22,055 nt of DNA from a bacterium (GTDB lineage: Bacteria > Planctomycetota > J058 > JAJDCP01), in NCBI GenBank assembly GCA_030428695.1, contig JAUIEM010000138.1, positions 1 to 22,055 on the forward strand, given 5' to 3'. Both the position numbers and the translations under genes were made by a program. This document shows positions 14,301 to 21,462 of the stretch, piece by piece (position 1 is the first letter of the stretch; each line of letters opens with the position of its first letter). The notes under the pieces were generated by a model. It was not told the origin of the DNA. It ran no database searches and worked only from the letters and a program-made list of their open reading frames with translations.

Positions 14301-16164
14301 CACCGTGGTCGGCATCGGCGACATGTCCGGCGACGTGTTCGGCAACGGGCTGCTGATGAGCCCGCGCTTCCGGCTGCTCGCGGCCTTCGACCACCGCAAC
14401 ATCTTCATCGACCCCGACCCCGATCCGCTCGTCTCCTTCGAGGAGCGCGAGCGGCTGTTCAAGCTGCAGCGCAGCTCGTGGGAAGACTACGACAGCTCGA
14501 AGATCAGCGCGGGGGGTGGCGTGTACAAGCGCACGGCCAAGTCGATCGAGCTGACGCCGCGGGTCAAGGCCCTGGTCGGCACCCTCGAGAAGGAGATCAA
14601 CGGCGAGCGGTTGATCCAGCTGATCCTCAAGATGCCGGTCGACATGATCTGGAACGGCGGCATCGGCACCTACCTCAAGGCGGGCAGCGAGGACCATCGG
14701 GACATCTCGGACAAGGCCAACGACGCGGTCCGTGTCGACGCCTGCGACCTGCGAGCGAAGATCTTCGCCGAGGGTGGCAACCTCGGCGCCTCGCCGCGCG
14801 CCCGCATCGAGTTCAGCCGCAACGGGGGACGGATCAACGGCGACTTCGTCGACAACTCGGGCGGCGTCGACATGTCCGACCACGAGGTCAACCTCAAGAT
14901 CCTGTTCCAGCCGCTGCTCAAGGCCGGGACGATGACCGACGACGAGCGCGACGCGTTGCTGGTCGACGTGTGCGGTGAGGTCGGCGCCATGGTCACGCGC
15001 CAGAACCGCCTGCACAGCCACCTGCTCAGCCGGCTCGAGCAGACGGCCCAGAGCGACTTCGACGAGCACCTCGCGCTGATCGACTTCCTGCGCGAGAAGA
15101 CCGGCCTCAGGCCCGAGCTGATCGGCCTGCCGACCAGCCGCGGAAGCGACGACGCGCCCCAGCTGACGCGGCCCGAGCTCGCGGTGCTGATGGCGCACAC
15201 CAAGAATTTCCTCTACAGCGAGCTGGTCGAGTCCGAGCTGTGCGACACGGCGCTGGTCGAGCCCTTCCTGATCCACTACTTCCCCGCGCGGGTGCGCGCG
15301 GAGTTCCCCGAGGCGATCCTGTCCCACCAGCTGCGCCGGCAGATCGCGGCCAACCGCGTCGCGAACTTCCTCGTCGACCGCGCCGGCATCCTGTTCTACC
15401 TGCGGCTGCGGGAGGAGATGCAGGCGACGGTGGCGCAGGCGACCGAGGCCTACCTGATCGCCTCGCACATCGTCGGCGCCAGCCGCATGCGCTACCTGGT
15501 CGAGCACGGCGAAAACCGGCTGACCCTCGGCGCGCGCATCGGCGTGCTGCTCGACCTCGAGGCGGCGAACTACGAGCTCGTGCGCTGGATCCTGACCTGG
15601 AAGCCGCGGATCGAGGACGGCTGGCGATTCGCGGAGGAACAGAAGGTGCTGGTCGAGAAGATCCGCGCGATCCTGCCCGACGTCGTCAGCGGGCCGGCCC
15701 GCAACCTGTACAGCTCGCGGCGCAAGGACTTCGTCGCCTTCGGCCTGCCCGAAAGCGACGCCGGCCGGATGGCCGACCTGCCCCTGCTCGACCGCGCGCT
15801 CGACATCGCCAAGATCAGCGCCGACCGGGACGCCTCCCTCGAGCGCATCGCCGAGCTCTACTACGCCCTCGCCGACAAGAGCGGGATCGAGTGGGCGGTC
15901 AAGCGCTGCAGCAGCTTCCTGCCGGGTGACGAGTGGGACCGCATCGCGTTCTCGAACCTGTGCCTCGACCTGCTCAAGCAGCTGCGCACCCTGACCCATC
16001 ACTACGCCGGCCTGGCCGATGGCGAGGCGGTCGAGCGCTTCAAGACCGACAACGCGACGCGGCTGCCGAAGATCCGGACGCTGAAGGAGGATCTCAGCGA
16101 CCGCGGCACGGAGTCGTTTCCGCCCTATTACGTGCTCGGCAAAGTCATCCTCGGACTGGTCTGA
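11314..16164 (+). CDS. gdhB: NAD-specific glutamate dehydrogenase, large (about 180 kDa) type
   Basis: It deaminates L-glutamate to 2-oxoglutarate with NAD+, mainly in amino-acid catabolism. At 1,616 residues it has the normal length of the large Bac_GDH family. The N-terminal 700 residues carry the regulatory region, including ACT-like segments. The catalytic part shows GGLRWSDRRDDYRDEVFGLM (from about 837), KNAIIVPVGAKGGF (catalytic-type Lys near 872), the ADKGTARMSD motif (about 929), and the Rossmann region VVGIGDMSGDVFGNGLLMSP (about 1000), followed by DMIWNGGIGTYLK and AEGGNLGASPRARIEF. The C-terminal several hundred residues are the helical tail of this family. GTG is the start, with GGAGGG five bases upstream. 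Its stop is 3 nt before the helicase start. Large GDHs are usually allosterically controlled in other species. No operon-specific control is visible here apart from the upstream promoter. Confidence 0.96.
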   Translation: MGTEALPSTSAFFDDESLADSQEIELPNVRALYDLCTALRSRGLPEATTKTAEAYLQTLLSRDTFVAALPIDEALARVLDIVRWLQGCRYEPVIRVFKPTVEEHGYTVDGLVLESLHPDCAFLVDTTQMTLRRLGVHHQEFCHPILHCRFAEDGSFVGLEAGAQPDTQAMSSMHFELEEISPEKVERVLARLRERLAEARRVNEDFRKMLARVDAKLKAFAEATGRTAKDGFKIAEAADFLRWLRSDNFVFLGYRRYAVETDASGAIARISLADTPGLGLSRDAARSRYAEAKAGDAIPEVVRRRLAGRSRVIVDKTNAESPLHRPGKMDHIVVKNFDAEGRLTGCGVFLGLFTKKALRQPGADIPILRWKLKKVLRQARQSPGSHFGKGMSRAFSGLPTEFLFMARTNTIFKAVRTILVAQARGEVGLFAGSDEIGRALYVTLALPKQRHSEDLRAKIEDFLKSHIIANYSDNRVLYVGETVLLHFYLTSRRKKISTEHVEALREFLFNLTKSWEERLVDAMEEDDLKYARTTARVYSKAFPEAYRLATRPERTALDISNLEIVRETSQLRISLFRSDNDREGGAAQLIFYQQEPVALTDIIPVLGDLGLRVLSKIPTDVSFDDGSDLHIMSFTIVDPFFGLEDREEHLIELMQEAIRAVLSRQVPSDALNKLVVRGLSWAEVDLLRAYLDYWQQLHHPFTKDFIRDVLRTHHRASRILVGLFAARFDPALFDDGGAQPCDARRQRCGELETELAGYLGQVESLNEDKVLRTFANLIQCTLRTSFYRTDRGGHCIALKFDAPRIEAMREPRPRFEVYVSASHVEGVHIRGGAVARGGLRWSDRRDDYRDEVFGLMRTQMVKNAIIVPVGAKGGFIVRTKEPSRQQFHDAYVTFVRGLLDVTDNLVDGTPVPPPDVICFDEPDPYMVVAADKGTARMSDVANAVSKLYGFWLGDAFASGGSKGYDHKKEAITARGAWTCALTHLEEAGIDEATDPITVVGIGDMSGDVFGNGLLMSPRFRLLAAFDHRNIFIDPDPDPLVSFEERERLFKLQRSSWEDYDSSKISAGGGVYKRTAKSIELTPRVKALVGTLEKEINGERLIQLILKMPVDMIWNGGIGTYLKAGSEDHRDISDKANDAVRVDACDLRAKIFAEGGNLGASPRARIEFSRNGGRINGDFVDNSGGVDMSDHEVNLKILFQPLLKAGTMTDDERDALLVDVCGEVGAMVTRQNRLHSHLLSRLEQTAQSDFDEHLALIDFLREKTGLRPELIGLPTSRGSDDAPQLTRPELAVLMAHTKNFLYSELVESELCDTALVEPFLIHYFPARVRAEFPEAILSHQLRRQIAANRVANFLVDRAGILFYLRLREEMQATVAQATEAYLIASHIVGASRMRYLVEHGENRLTLGARIGVLLDLEAANYELVRWILTWKPRIEDGWRFAEEQKVLVEKIRAILPDVVSGPARNLYSSRRKDFVAFGLPESDAGRMADLPLLDRALDIAKISADRDASLERIAELYYALADKSGIEWAVKRCSSFLPGDEWDRIAFSNLCLDLLKQLRTLTHHYAGLADGEAVERFKTDNATRLPKIRTLKEDLSDRGTESFPPYYVLGKVILGLV

Positions 16165-16167
16165 GCG

Positions 16168-18474
16168 GTGCTGCGGTACCGGGGCCTCGAGCTCGACACC
16201 TTCCAGGAACGCGCGATCCAGGCCGTCCACCGCGGCAAGAACGTGCTGGTCGCCGCGCCGACCGGCGCGGGCAAGACCCTGATCGCGGAGTTCGCGATCG
16301 AGAAGGCCCTCAGCCGCGGCGAGGGAATCATCTACACCTCGCCGATCAAGGCCCTCTCCAACCAGAAGTACCGGAACTTCTCGGCCCGCTACGGGGACAA
16401 GATCGGCATCGTGACCGGGGACGTCAGCCTGGTGCCCGATGCGCCGGTGCTGATCATGACGACGGAGATCCTGCGCAACGCGATCTTCGACCACCCGCAG
16501 CGCTTCGCGAGCGTGCGCTACGTCGTCGTCGACGAGGCGCACTACATGGACGACGCCGAGCGCGGCACGGTGTGGGAAGAGCTGCTGATCTTCGCCCCGG
16601 AGCACCTGCGCTTCATCCTGCTCTCGGCGACGCTGTCGAACTTGAAGCCTTTCGCGGACTGGCTCGGCGAGATCCGCGGCGAGGCGCCGATCGTGGTGCG
16701 GGAGGACCGGCGGCCGGTGCCCCTGGAGATCACCCTGATGCGCCCCGACGGCCTGTCGGCGCCCAAGGAGCGGGTCAAGCAACTCTACAAAGGCAAGGGG
16801 CGGCGGAGGAAGCCGAGCCGGCGGCGTGAGAAAGGCGAGAACAAGAGCAAGCGCCGCAAGGAGCGCGCCGACAACCAGGGCCGCTACCACGAGCAGCTCG
16901 CGCGCCGGCTGCTCACGGAAGACCACCTGCCCTGCATCGTGTTCGTCTTCAGCCGGGCCGGCTGCGAGCGGCTCGGCAAGGTCTACGCCAAGCGCACCTT
17001 CCTGTCGAAGAAGGCGAGCGCCGAGCTGCTGACCGAGTTCGACGAGCTGTGCCTCAAGCTCGGCTGCACCACCCAGGCCACGCCTCTGCGCCGCCTGGTC
17101 AAGAACGGCGTCGCCTACCACCACGCGGGCATGCTGCCGACCCTGAAGGAGATCGTCGAGCGCCTGTTCGACACCGGCCGCCTGCGGCTGCTGCTCGCGA
17201 CCGAGACCTTCGCCCTCGGCGTCAACATGCCCGCCCGCGCGGTCGCTTTCGAGTGCCTGCAGAAGTTCGACGGCACCCGCACGACCTACCTGCGCGCCCG
17301 GGAGTTCCTGCAGATGGCCGGCCGCGCCGGGCGCCGCGGGATGGACGAGGTCGGCTTCGTGTACGCCGCGGTCTACCCCGACGAGGACGCCCCCGGCGCC
17401 GTCAAGCAGGTCGTCTCCGGGCGGGTCGAGCCGGTGCAGAGCCAGTTCAACCTCGGCTACGCCAGCCTGCTCAACCTGTACAGCCGCCTCGGCCACCGCA
17501 TCTTCGAGGCCTGCGACAAGAGCTTCGCGAACTTCACCGCCGAGCAGCGCGACGAGCGCTACGGGCTGATGGTCGAGCAGGTCGAGGCGCGCCTGCGCGT
17601 GCTCGAGCAGCTGCGCTGCTTCGAGCCCCCCGAGGGCCCCGGCAAGCCGCCCCGCCTCAGCCCCAAGGGGAGGTTCGCCGCGCGGGTCTACGGCTACGAG
17701 CTGCAGGTCGCCGAGCTGCTGTTCGCGGGGCTGATGGACGACCTCGAGGTGCCGGTGCTCGGGCAGCTCCTGACGGCGCTGGTCTACGAGGCGCGGCGCA
17801 AGCCCTGGGGCCGGTTGTCGCTCCCGAAGGAGCTGCACAGCCTGCGGGTGACGGTGCGCAAGCGCCTCCGGCGCGTGCTGAACGTAGAGCGGGCCTGCGG
17901 CGTGATCGATCCCCAGCCGGCGCCGGACTTCGGCCTGTGGCAGGCGGTCGAAGGCTGGCTGCACGGCGACGCCTTCGAAGAGCTGGTCGAGCTGGCCGGC
18001 GTCGAGGCCGGCGACATCGTGCGCGCCTTCCGCACGGTGATCCAGCTGATCCGGCAGATCGTGCGCGCCCTGCCCGAGGGCGTGGGCGAGCCGGTCAAGG
18101 AGCGGCTCGGCGCCCTGCGCGAAGCTCTCAAGCGCGACGAGGTCGACGCCGAGGCGGCGCTGCGCCGGGCGGTGGAGCTGCTGCGCGAAGAGGCGGGGGA
18201 CGCGGAGGACGCGGAGGACGCGGGGGACGCGGAGGACGCGGAGGACGCGGGGGACGCGGGGGACGCGGAGGACGCGGAGGACGCGGGGGACGCGGGGGAC
18301 GCGGGGGACGCGGGGGCGACGTCGAAGCGGGCGCCGGACGCGCAGGTTGTTGCGGCCGAGCACGCGTCCGATCACGCGTCCGATTCCGCTTGCGACTCCG
18401 ATTCCGATTCCGATTCCGACTCCGACGGGGAAACGGAGGAGCCGCTCCCTGACATCTGGGACGACGTGTTTTGA
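16168..18474 (+). CDS. Ski2-like DExH-box RNA helicase with acidic repeat tail
   Basis: This 768-residue SF2 helicase of the Ski2/Mtr4 (Dob1-like) group would unwind RNA using ATP. The motifs are in order: APTGAGKT (30-37, I), TSPIKALSNQK (57-67, Ia), MTTEILRN (97-104, Ib), DEAHYMDD (122-129, II), LLSATLSN (151-158, III), VFVFSRAGCERL (258-269, IV), ATETFALGVNMPAR (344-357, V) and QMAGRAGRRGMDE (382-394, VI). A Lys/Arg-rich insert at 205-236 precedes the second RecA domain, and a DSHCT-like helical C-terminal part follows. Residues 677-715 are 13 tandem [G/E]-D-A units. A second acidic Asp-Ser-rich stretch and the ending DIWDDVF follow. GTG is the start, 3 nt after the gdhB stop, with a weak Shine-Dalgarno, so translation is probably coupled. 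The acidic tail is not part of the family core and may bind partners or mask the basic insert. Confidence 0.93.
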   Translation: MLRYRGLELDTFQERAIQAVHRGKNVLVAAPTGAGKTLIAEFAIEKALSRGEGIIYTSPIKALSNQKYRNFSARYGDKIGIVTGDVSLVPDAPVLIMTTEILRNAIFDHPQRFASVRYVVVDEAHYMDDAERGTVWEELLIFAPEHLRFILLSATLSNLKPFADWLGEIRGEAPIVVREDRRPVPLEITLMRPDGLSAPKERVKQLYKGKGRRRKPSRRREKGENKSKRRKERADNQGRYHEQLARRLLTEDHLPCIVFVFSRAGCERLGKVYAKRTFLSKKASAELLTEFDELCLKLGCTTQATPLRRLVKNGVAYHHAGMLPTLKEIVERLFDTGRLRLLLATETFALGVNMPARAVAFECLQKFDGTRTTYLRAREFLQMAGRAGRRGMDEVGFVYAAVYPDEDAPGAVKQVVSGRVEPVQSQFNLGYASLLNLYSRLGHRIFEACDKSFANFTAEQRDERYGLMVEQVEARLRVLEQLRCFEPPEGPGKPPRLSPKGRFAARVYGYELQVAELLFAGLMDDLEVPVLGQLLTALVYEARRKPWGRLSLPKELHSLRVTVRKRLRRVLNVERACGVIDPQPAPDFGLWQAVEGWLHGDAFEELVELAGVEAGDIVRAFRTVIQLIRQIVRALPEGVGEPVKERLGALREALKRDEVDAEAALRRAVELLREEAGDAEDAEDAGDAEDAEDAGDAGDAEDAEDAGDAGDAGDAGATSKRAPDAQVVAAEHASDHASDSACDSDSDSDSDSDGETEEPLPDIWDDVF
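18196..18312 (+). repeat. 13 tandem 9-nt units encoding [G/E]-D-A
   Basis: GGGGACGCG/GAGGACGCG units alternate in a pattern, GEEGEEGGEEGGG at the first residue, within the helicase tail. The two unit types suggest several rounds of duplication. A related hexamer array (TCCGAT/TCCGAC, encoding Ser-Asp) follows at about 18366-18427. Confidence 0.9.
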
Positions 18475-20789
18475 GCTTCGGCCGCTTCCTCGCCCGCCGC
18501 GCGCTGCCCGTCGTGGTCGTGATGCTGCTCCTGACGGTCGCCCTCGCCCCGGGGCTGCGCGGGCTGGTCGTCGACCCGAGCTTCGAGAGCTACCTGCCGC
18601 CGGACGACAAGACCACCCACGACTACCGGGAGTTCCTCGCGACGTACGGCAACGACGGCGTGGTGCTGCTCGGCCTGTCGACCGGCGAGCGCATCCTGTC
18701 GAAGACCAGCCGCGCGAAGCTCGACACCCTGGTCGCCGAGCTCGCCGCCGACCCCGCCGTCGAGAGCGTCCTCGCCCTGAGCACCGCGCTCCTGCGCAAG
18801 CGCGGCGCGGCGCTGCCCTTCGGCGCGGAGATGCTGCTCGCCGGCGAGCTCGACGCCGCGGCCGAGGCCCGCATCCGGGCGGCGCCCTTCGTCGAGGGCT
18901 TCCTGCTCGGCCGCGACGGCGCCGAGTACGCGGCCCTGATGCTGTTCACCCGCGAGACCGTGCGCCTCGACCTCGACACCTCCGCCGCCTTCGTCGGCCG
19001 GCTGCGCGCGCTGAAGGCCCGGGTCGAGGCGGACGGCGGCGAGCTCGCCCTGACCGGGGTGCCGGTGCTGAAGGTCGAGCTGCGCCAGGCGGTGATCCGC
19101 GACCTGGTGCGGCTGACGCCGATCAGCTTCGTGTGCGTGACCCTGTGCCTGATGTACATGCTGCGCAGCTTCCGCGATGTCGTGATCGCGCAGCTGACGA
19201 TGCTGATGGCCTGGAGCTGGTCGTTCAGCGTCATCGGCTGGCTCGGCTGGCGCCTGAGCAACCTGACCGCGACCCTGCCGAGCGTGATCTTCGTCGTCGG
19301 GGTCGCGGACACCATCCACATCGTCACCGTCTACCGGCTGCACCGAAGCCGGGGGATGTCCAAGGCCGAGGCCCTGCCGAAGACCTTCGCGGAGACCTTC
19401 CGCCCCTGCCTGCTGACCAGCGTGACGACGATGCTCGGCTTCCTCTCGCTGGCGATCGGCGAGCTCCCGCCCATCCGCGAGTACGGCGTGCTCGCGGCCT
19501 GCGGGGTGTTCGCGGCCTTCTCGATCTCGATGTTGTTCGTGCCGGCCGCCCTCTACCTGTGCGACCGCGCGGCCGTCGCGAAGGCCCTGCCGCGCGTCGG
19601 CGGCCGCCCGCTGGCGGCCCTGCTCGGCGGCTGCGAGCGCGCGATCTTCGGGGCGCCGCGGCGCATCCTGTGCGTGTTCGTCGCCCTGACCGTGGTCGCG
19701 ATCGCGGGCATCCCGCTGGTCGAGGAGGACACCGACTTCTTCGGCTTCCTGCCCGAGAGCAGCGAGGTCAACCAGGGGGCGGCGCTGTTCGGCGAGCACT
19801 TCGCGGGCATCGGCAGCTACGAGATCCTGCTCGACCATCCGGACGGCTTCGACCAGCCGCACGCCCTGCGCGAGCTCGAGGCGATCGAGGCGCGGGTCGC
19901 GAGCTGGCCGGACATGCGCCAGACCGTGTCGGTCATCGAGTTCCTCAAGCTCGACGCCCTGGTCCGCGGCGGCTTCGATCCCGGCGCCTACGCCCTGCCC
20001 CCGGACAGCGCGGGGCTCGCCGCCCTGCGCGCCGACCTGGTCGAGCGCGAAGGCTTCGCCCTCGGCCTCGAGCGCTACGTGCGCGCGGACTGGAAGCAGG
20101 TGCGGCTGTCGGCCTGGGCGCCGCCGGCGAGCTCCGAGCGGGTCGACGCCTTCCGCGACAGCGTGCAGGTGCTGACCCGGGACCATCCCCACCTGACGAT
20201 CGTCAAGACCGGCAGCGACGAGGTCTTCTTTCGGCTCGCCCAGGGCATCGTGACCAGCCAGAAGAACAGCTTCTTCCTCGCGGTGCTGACGATCATCGTC
20301 GCGATCACGCTGCTGTTCGTGTCCTGGCGCATGGGGCTGTTCAGCGTGCTGCCGAACATCTTCCCGCTCGCGGTCGCCTTCGGGCTGATGGCCTACGTCG
20401 GGATCCCGCTCAACACCGCGACGGCGATGGTCGTGCCGATCACCCTCGGCATCGCCGTCGACGACACGATCCACTTCCTCGCGGGCTACCGCCGCTTCCA
20501 GCGCGCGGGCCGCTCGCCGCGCGAGGCCGTGCGCGCGACCCTCGAGGAGGTCGGCTCGGCGATCAGCGCGACCAGCGTGATCCTGGTGCTCGGCTTCGCG
20601 GCGCTGCTGTTCGGGAGCTTCCACCCGACCCGCCACTTCGCGATCCTGACCATCTGCACCGTCGGGGCCGCCTGGCTCGGCGACATGCTGCTGCTGCCCG
20701 TGCTGCTCGATCGGGTGCGGCCGGACTTCACGCCGCGGGGGGATCCGCTGCGGGGGAAGGTTCCGCGGGGCGAGCCCGAGGGTTCTTGA
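18471..20789 (+). CDS. RND-superfamily exporter (MMPL/HAE3 type)
   Basis: A 772-residue inner-membrane transporter with the duplicated RND layout: helix 1 (about 11-30), a periplasmic loop starting VDPSFESYLPPDDKTTHDY, helices 2-6 (about 214-355), helix 7 (about 395-415), a second periplasmic loop containing EEDTDFFGFLPESSEVNQG, and helices 8-12 (about 600-755). Each half has the acidic helix-4-type motif, GVADTIHIV (about 280) and AVDDTIHFL (about 662), expected for proton coupling. HAE3-type members move lipids, hopanoids or other hydrophobic compounds in several bacteria; the substrate here is unknown. The TTG start overlaps the helicase stop as TTGA, a 4-nt overlap like ATGA. No other start fits the frame. 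The TetR and lipoprotein genes downstream suggest an export module. The 5' fragment of a second exporter is at the left window edge. Confidence 0.92.
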   Translation: MSFGRFLARRALPVVVVMLLLTVALAPGLRGLVVDPSFESYLPPDDKTTHDYREFLATYGNDGVVLLGLSTGERILSKTSRAKLDTLVAELAADPAVESVLALSTALLRKRGAALPFGAEMLLAGELDAAAEARIRAAPFVEGFLLGRDGAEYAALMLFTRETVRLDLDTSAAFVGRLRALKARVEADGGELALTGVPVLKVELRQAVIRDLVRLTPISFVCVTLCLMYMLRSFRDVVIAQLTMLMAWSWSFSVIGWLGWRLSNLTATLPSVIFVVGVADTIHIVTVYRLHRSRGMSKAEALPKTFAETFRPCLLTSVTTMLGFLSLAIGELPPIREYGVLAACGVFAAFSISMLFVPAALYLCDRAAVAKALPRVGGRPLAALLGGCERAIFGAPRRILCVFVALTVVAIAGIPLVEEDTDFFGFLPESSEVNQGAALFGEHFAGIGSYEILLDHPDGFDQPHALRELEAIEARVASWPDMRQTVSVIEFLKLDALVRGGFDPGAYALPPDSAGLAALRADLVEREGFALGLERYVRADWKQVRLSAWAPPASSERVDAFRDSVQVLTRDHPHLTIVKTGSDEVFFRLAQGIVTSQKNSFFLAVLTIIVAITLLFVSWRMGLFSVLPNIFPLAVAFGLMAYVGIPLNTATAMVVPITLGIAVDDTIHFLAGYRRFQRAGRSPREAVRATLEEVGSAISATSVILVLGFAALLFGSFHPTRHFAILTICTVGAAWLGDMLLLPVLLDRVRPDFTPRGDPLRGKVPRGEPEGS

Positions 20790-20814
20790 TCGAGTGGTCC
20801 ATTTCGTCTAGCCT
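20786..20814 (+). promoter_or_regulatory. Weak candidate promoter for the TetR gene
   Basis: TTGATC (20786-20791, overlapping the exporter stop) and TAGCCT (20809-20814) are 17 nt apart. Both hexamers are only partly conserved, so TetR may equally well be transcribed from upstream. The intergenic gap is 43 nt. Confidence 0.3.
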
Positions 20815-20832
20815 GGGTGCGGAGGAAGAACC

Positions 20833-21414
20833 GTGTCCCGACCCCGCGCCTTCGACCCGGACGAGGCCCTCGACAAGGCGATGCACGCCTTCTGGAGGAA
20901 GGGCTTCGGCGCGACCTCGATGACCGAGCTCACCGAGGCGACGGGGGTCGGGCGCCAGAGCCTGTACAACACCTTCGGGGACAAGCAGGGGCTGTTCCTC
21001 GCCGCCCTCGAGCGCTACGTCGCGGCGACCCGCGCGGTCGTACGGGACCATCTGCTCGCCGGCGACGGGGGGATCGAGGCGATCCGCGCGCACCTGCTGG
21101 CCGCGATCGCCCGGCGCACCTCCGGCGCGGGCCCCCGCTGCTGCCTCGCGGCCCTCAGCGCCCTCGAGCGGGCCGACGACGACGAGACCCGGCGTGGCGT
21201 GCGCGCGGTCTTCGCGATCGTCGAGGACGCCTTCGTGCAGGCCCTGGTCGCCGGCATGCAGCGCGGCGAGATCACGACCGGGAAGAGCCCGCGCGAGCTC
21301 GCGCGCTTTCTGGTGATGAGCGTGAACGGCCTCGGCGTGCTCGCCGCCGCCGGCACTTCGCGCGCGGCGCTCGAGCCGCTGGTCGACAGCATCGTGCGGG
21401 CCCTCCGCCCGTAG
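20833..21414 (+). CDS. TetR/AcrR-family transcriptional regulator
   Basis: The 193-residue protein has the typical N-terminal helix-turn-helix (MTELTEATGVGRQSLYNTFGDKQGLF, about residues 30-55) and a C-terminal all-helical ligand domain. GTG is the start, with GGAGGA six bases before it. It probably represses its own gene, the exporter or the following lipoprotein in response to a small hydrophobic ligand; the identity is unknown. The gene ends in an intrinsic terminator that overlaps its stop codon. The order exporter, TetR, lipoprotein in one direction fits a self-regulated export module. Confidence 0.95.
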   Translation: MSRPRAFDPDEALDKAMHAFWRKGFGATSMTELTEATGVGRQSLYNTFGDKQGLFLAALERYVAATRAVVRDHLLAGDGGIEAIRAHLLAAIARRTSGAGPRCCLAALSALERADDDETRRGVRAVFAIVEDAFVQALVAGMQRGEITTGKSPRELARFLVMSVNGLGVLAAAGTSRAALEPLVDSIVRALRP

Positions 21415-21421
21415 TTTTTTT
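21395..21421 (+). terminator. Intrinsic terminator at the end of the TetR gene
   Basis: A 7-bp GC-rich stem (TGCGGGC with GCCCGTA, one G-T pair), a 5-nt loop and a run of seven T (21415-21421) form a textbook Rho-independent terminator. It overlaps the TetR stop codon TAG at 21412-21414 and separates the lipoprotein gene from the upstream unit. Confidence 0.75.
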
Positions 21422-21437
21422 CTCGAGATATTGACCT

Positions 21438-21453
21438 TCCATTCCATAATGGA
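21438..21453. promoter_or_regulatory. Possible TetR operator dyad before the lipoprotein gene
   Basis: TCCATT and AATGGA form a perfect 6-bp inverted repeat around CCAT. It covers a -10-like CATAAT (21445-21450) and part of the GGAG ribosome site (21451-21454), 9 nt before the ATG. Dyads of this size next to a TetR gene are typical operator candidates. A TCCATTTC segment near 20798, in the TetR upstream gap, shares one half. Confidence 0.4.
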
Positions 21454-21462
21454 GACGTCCCG

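Noticed and set aside
13300..18375. 1,691-codon minus-strand open frame opposite gdhB and the helicase
   Set aside because: Shadow frame created by G/C-ending codons of two real genes. The product is rich in V, L, D, R and Q repeats with no recognisable motif, and the two opposite genes have complete family signatures.
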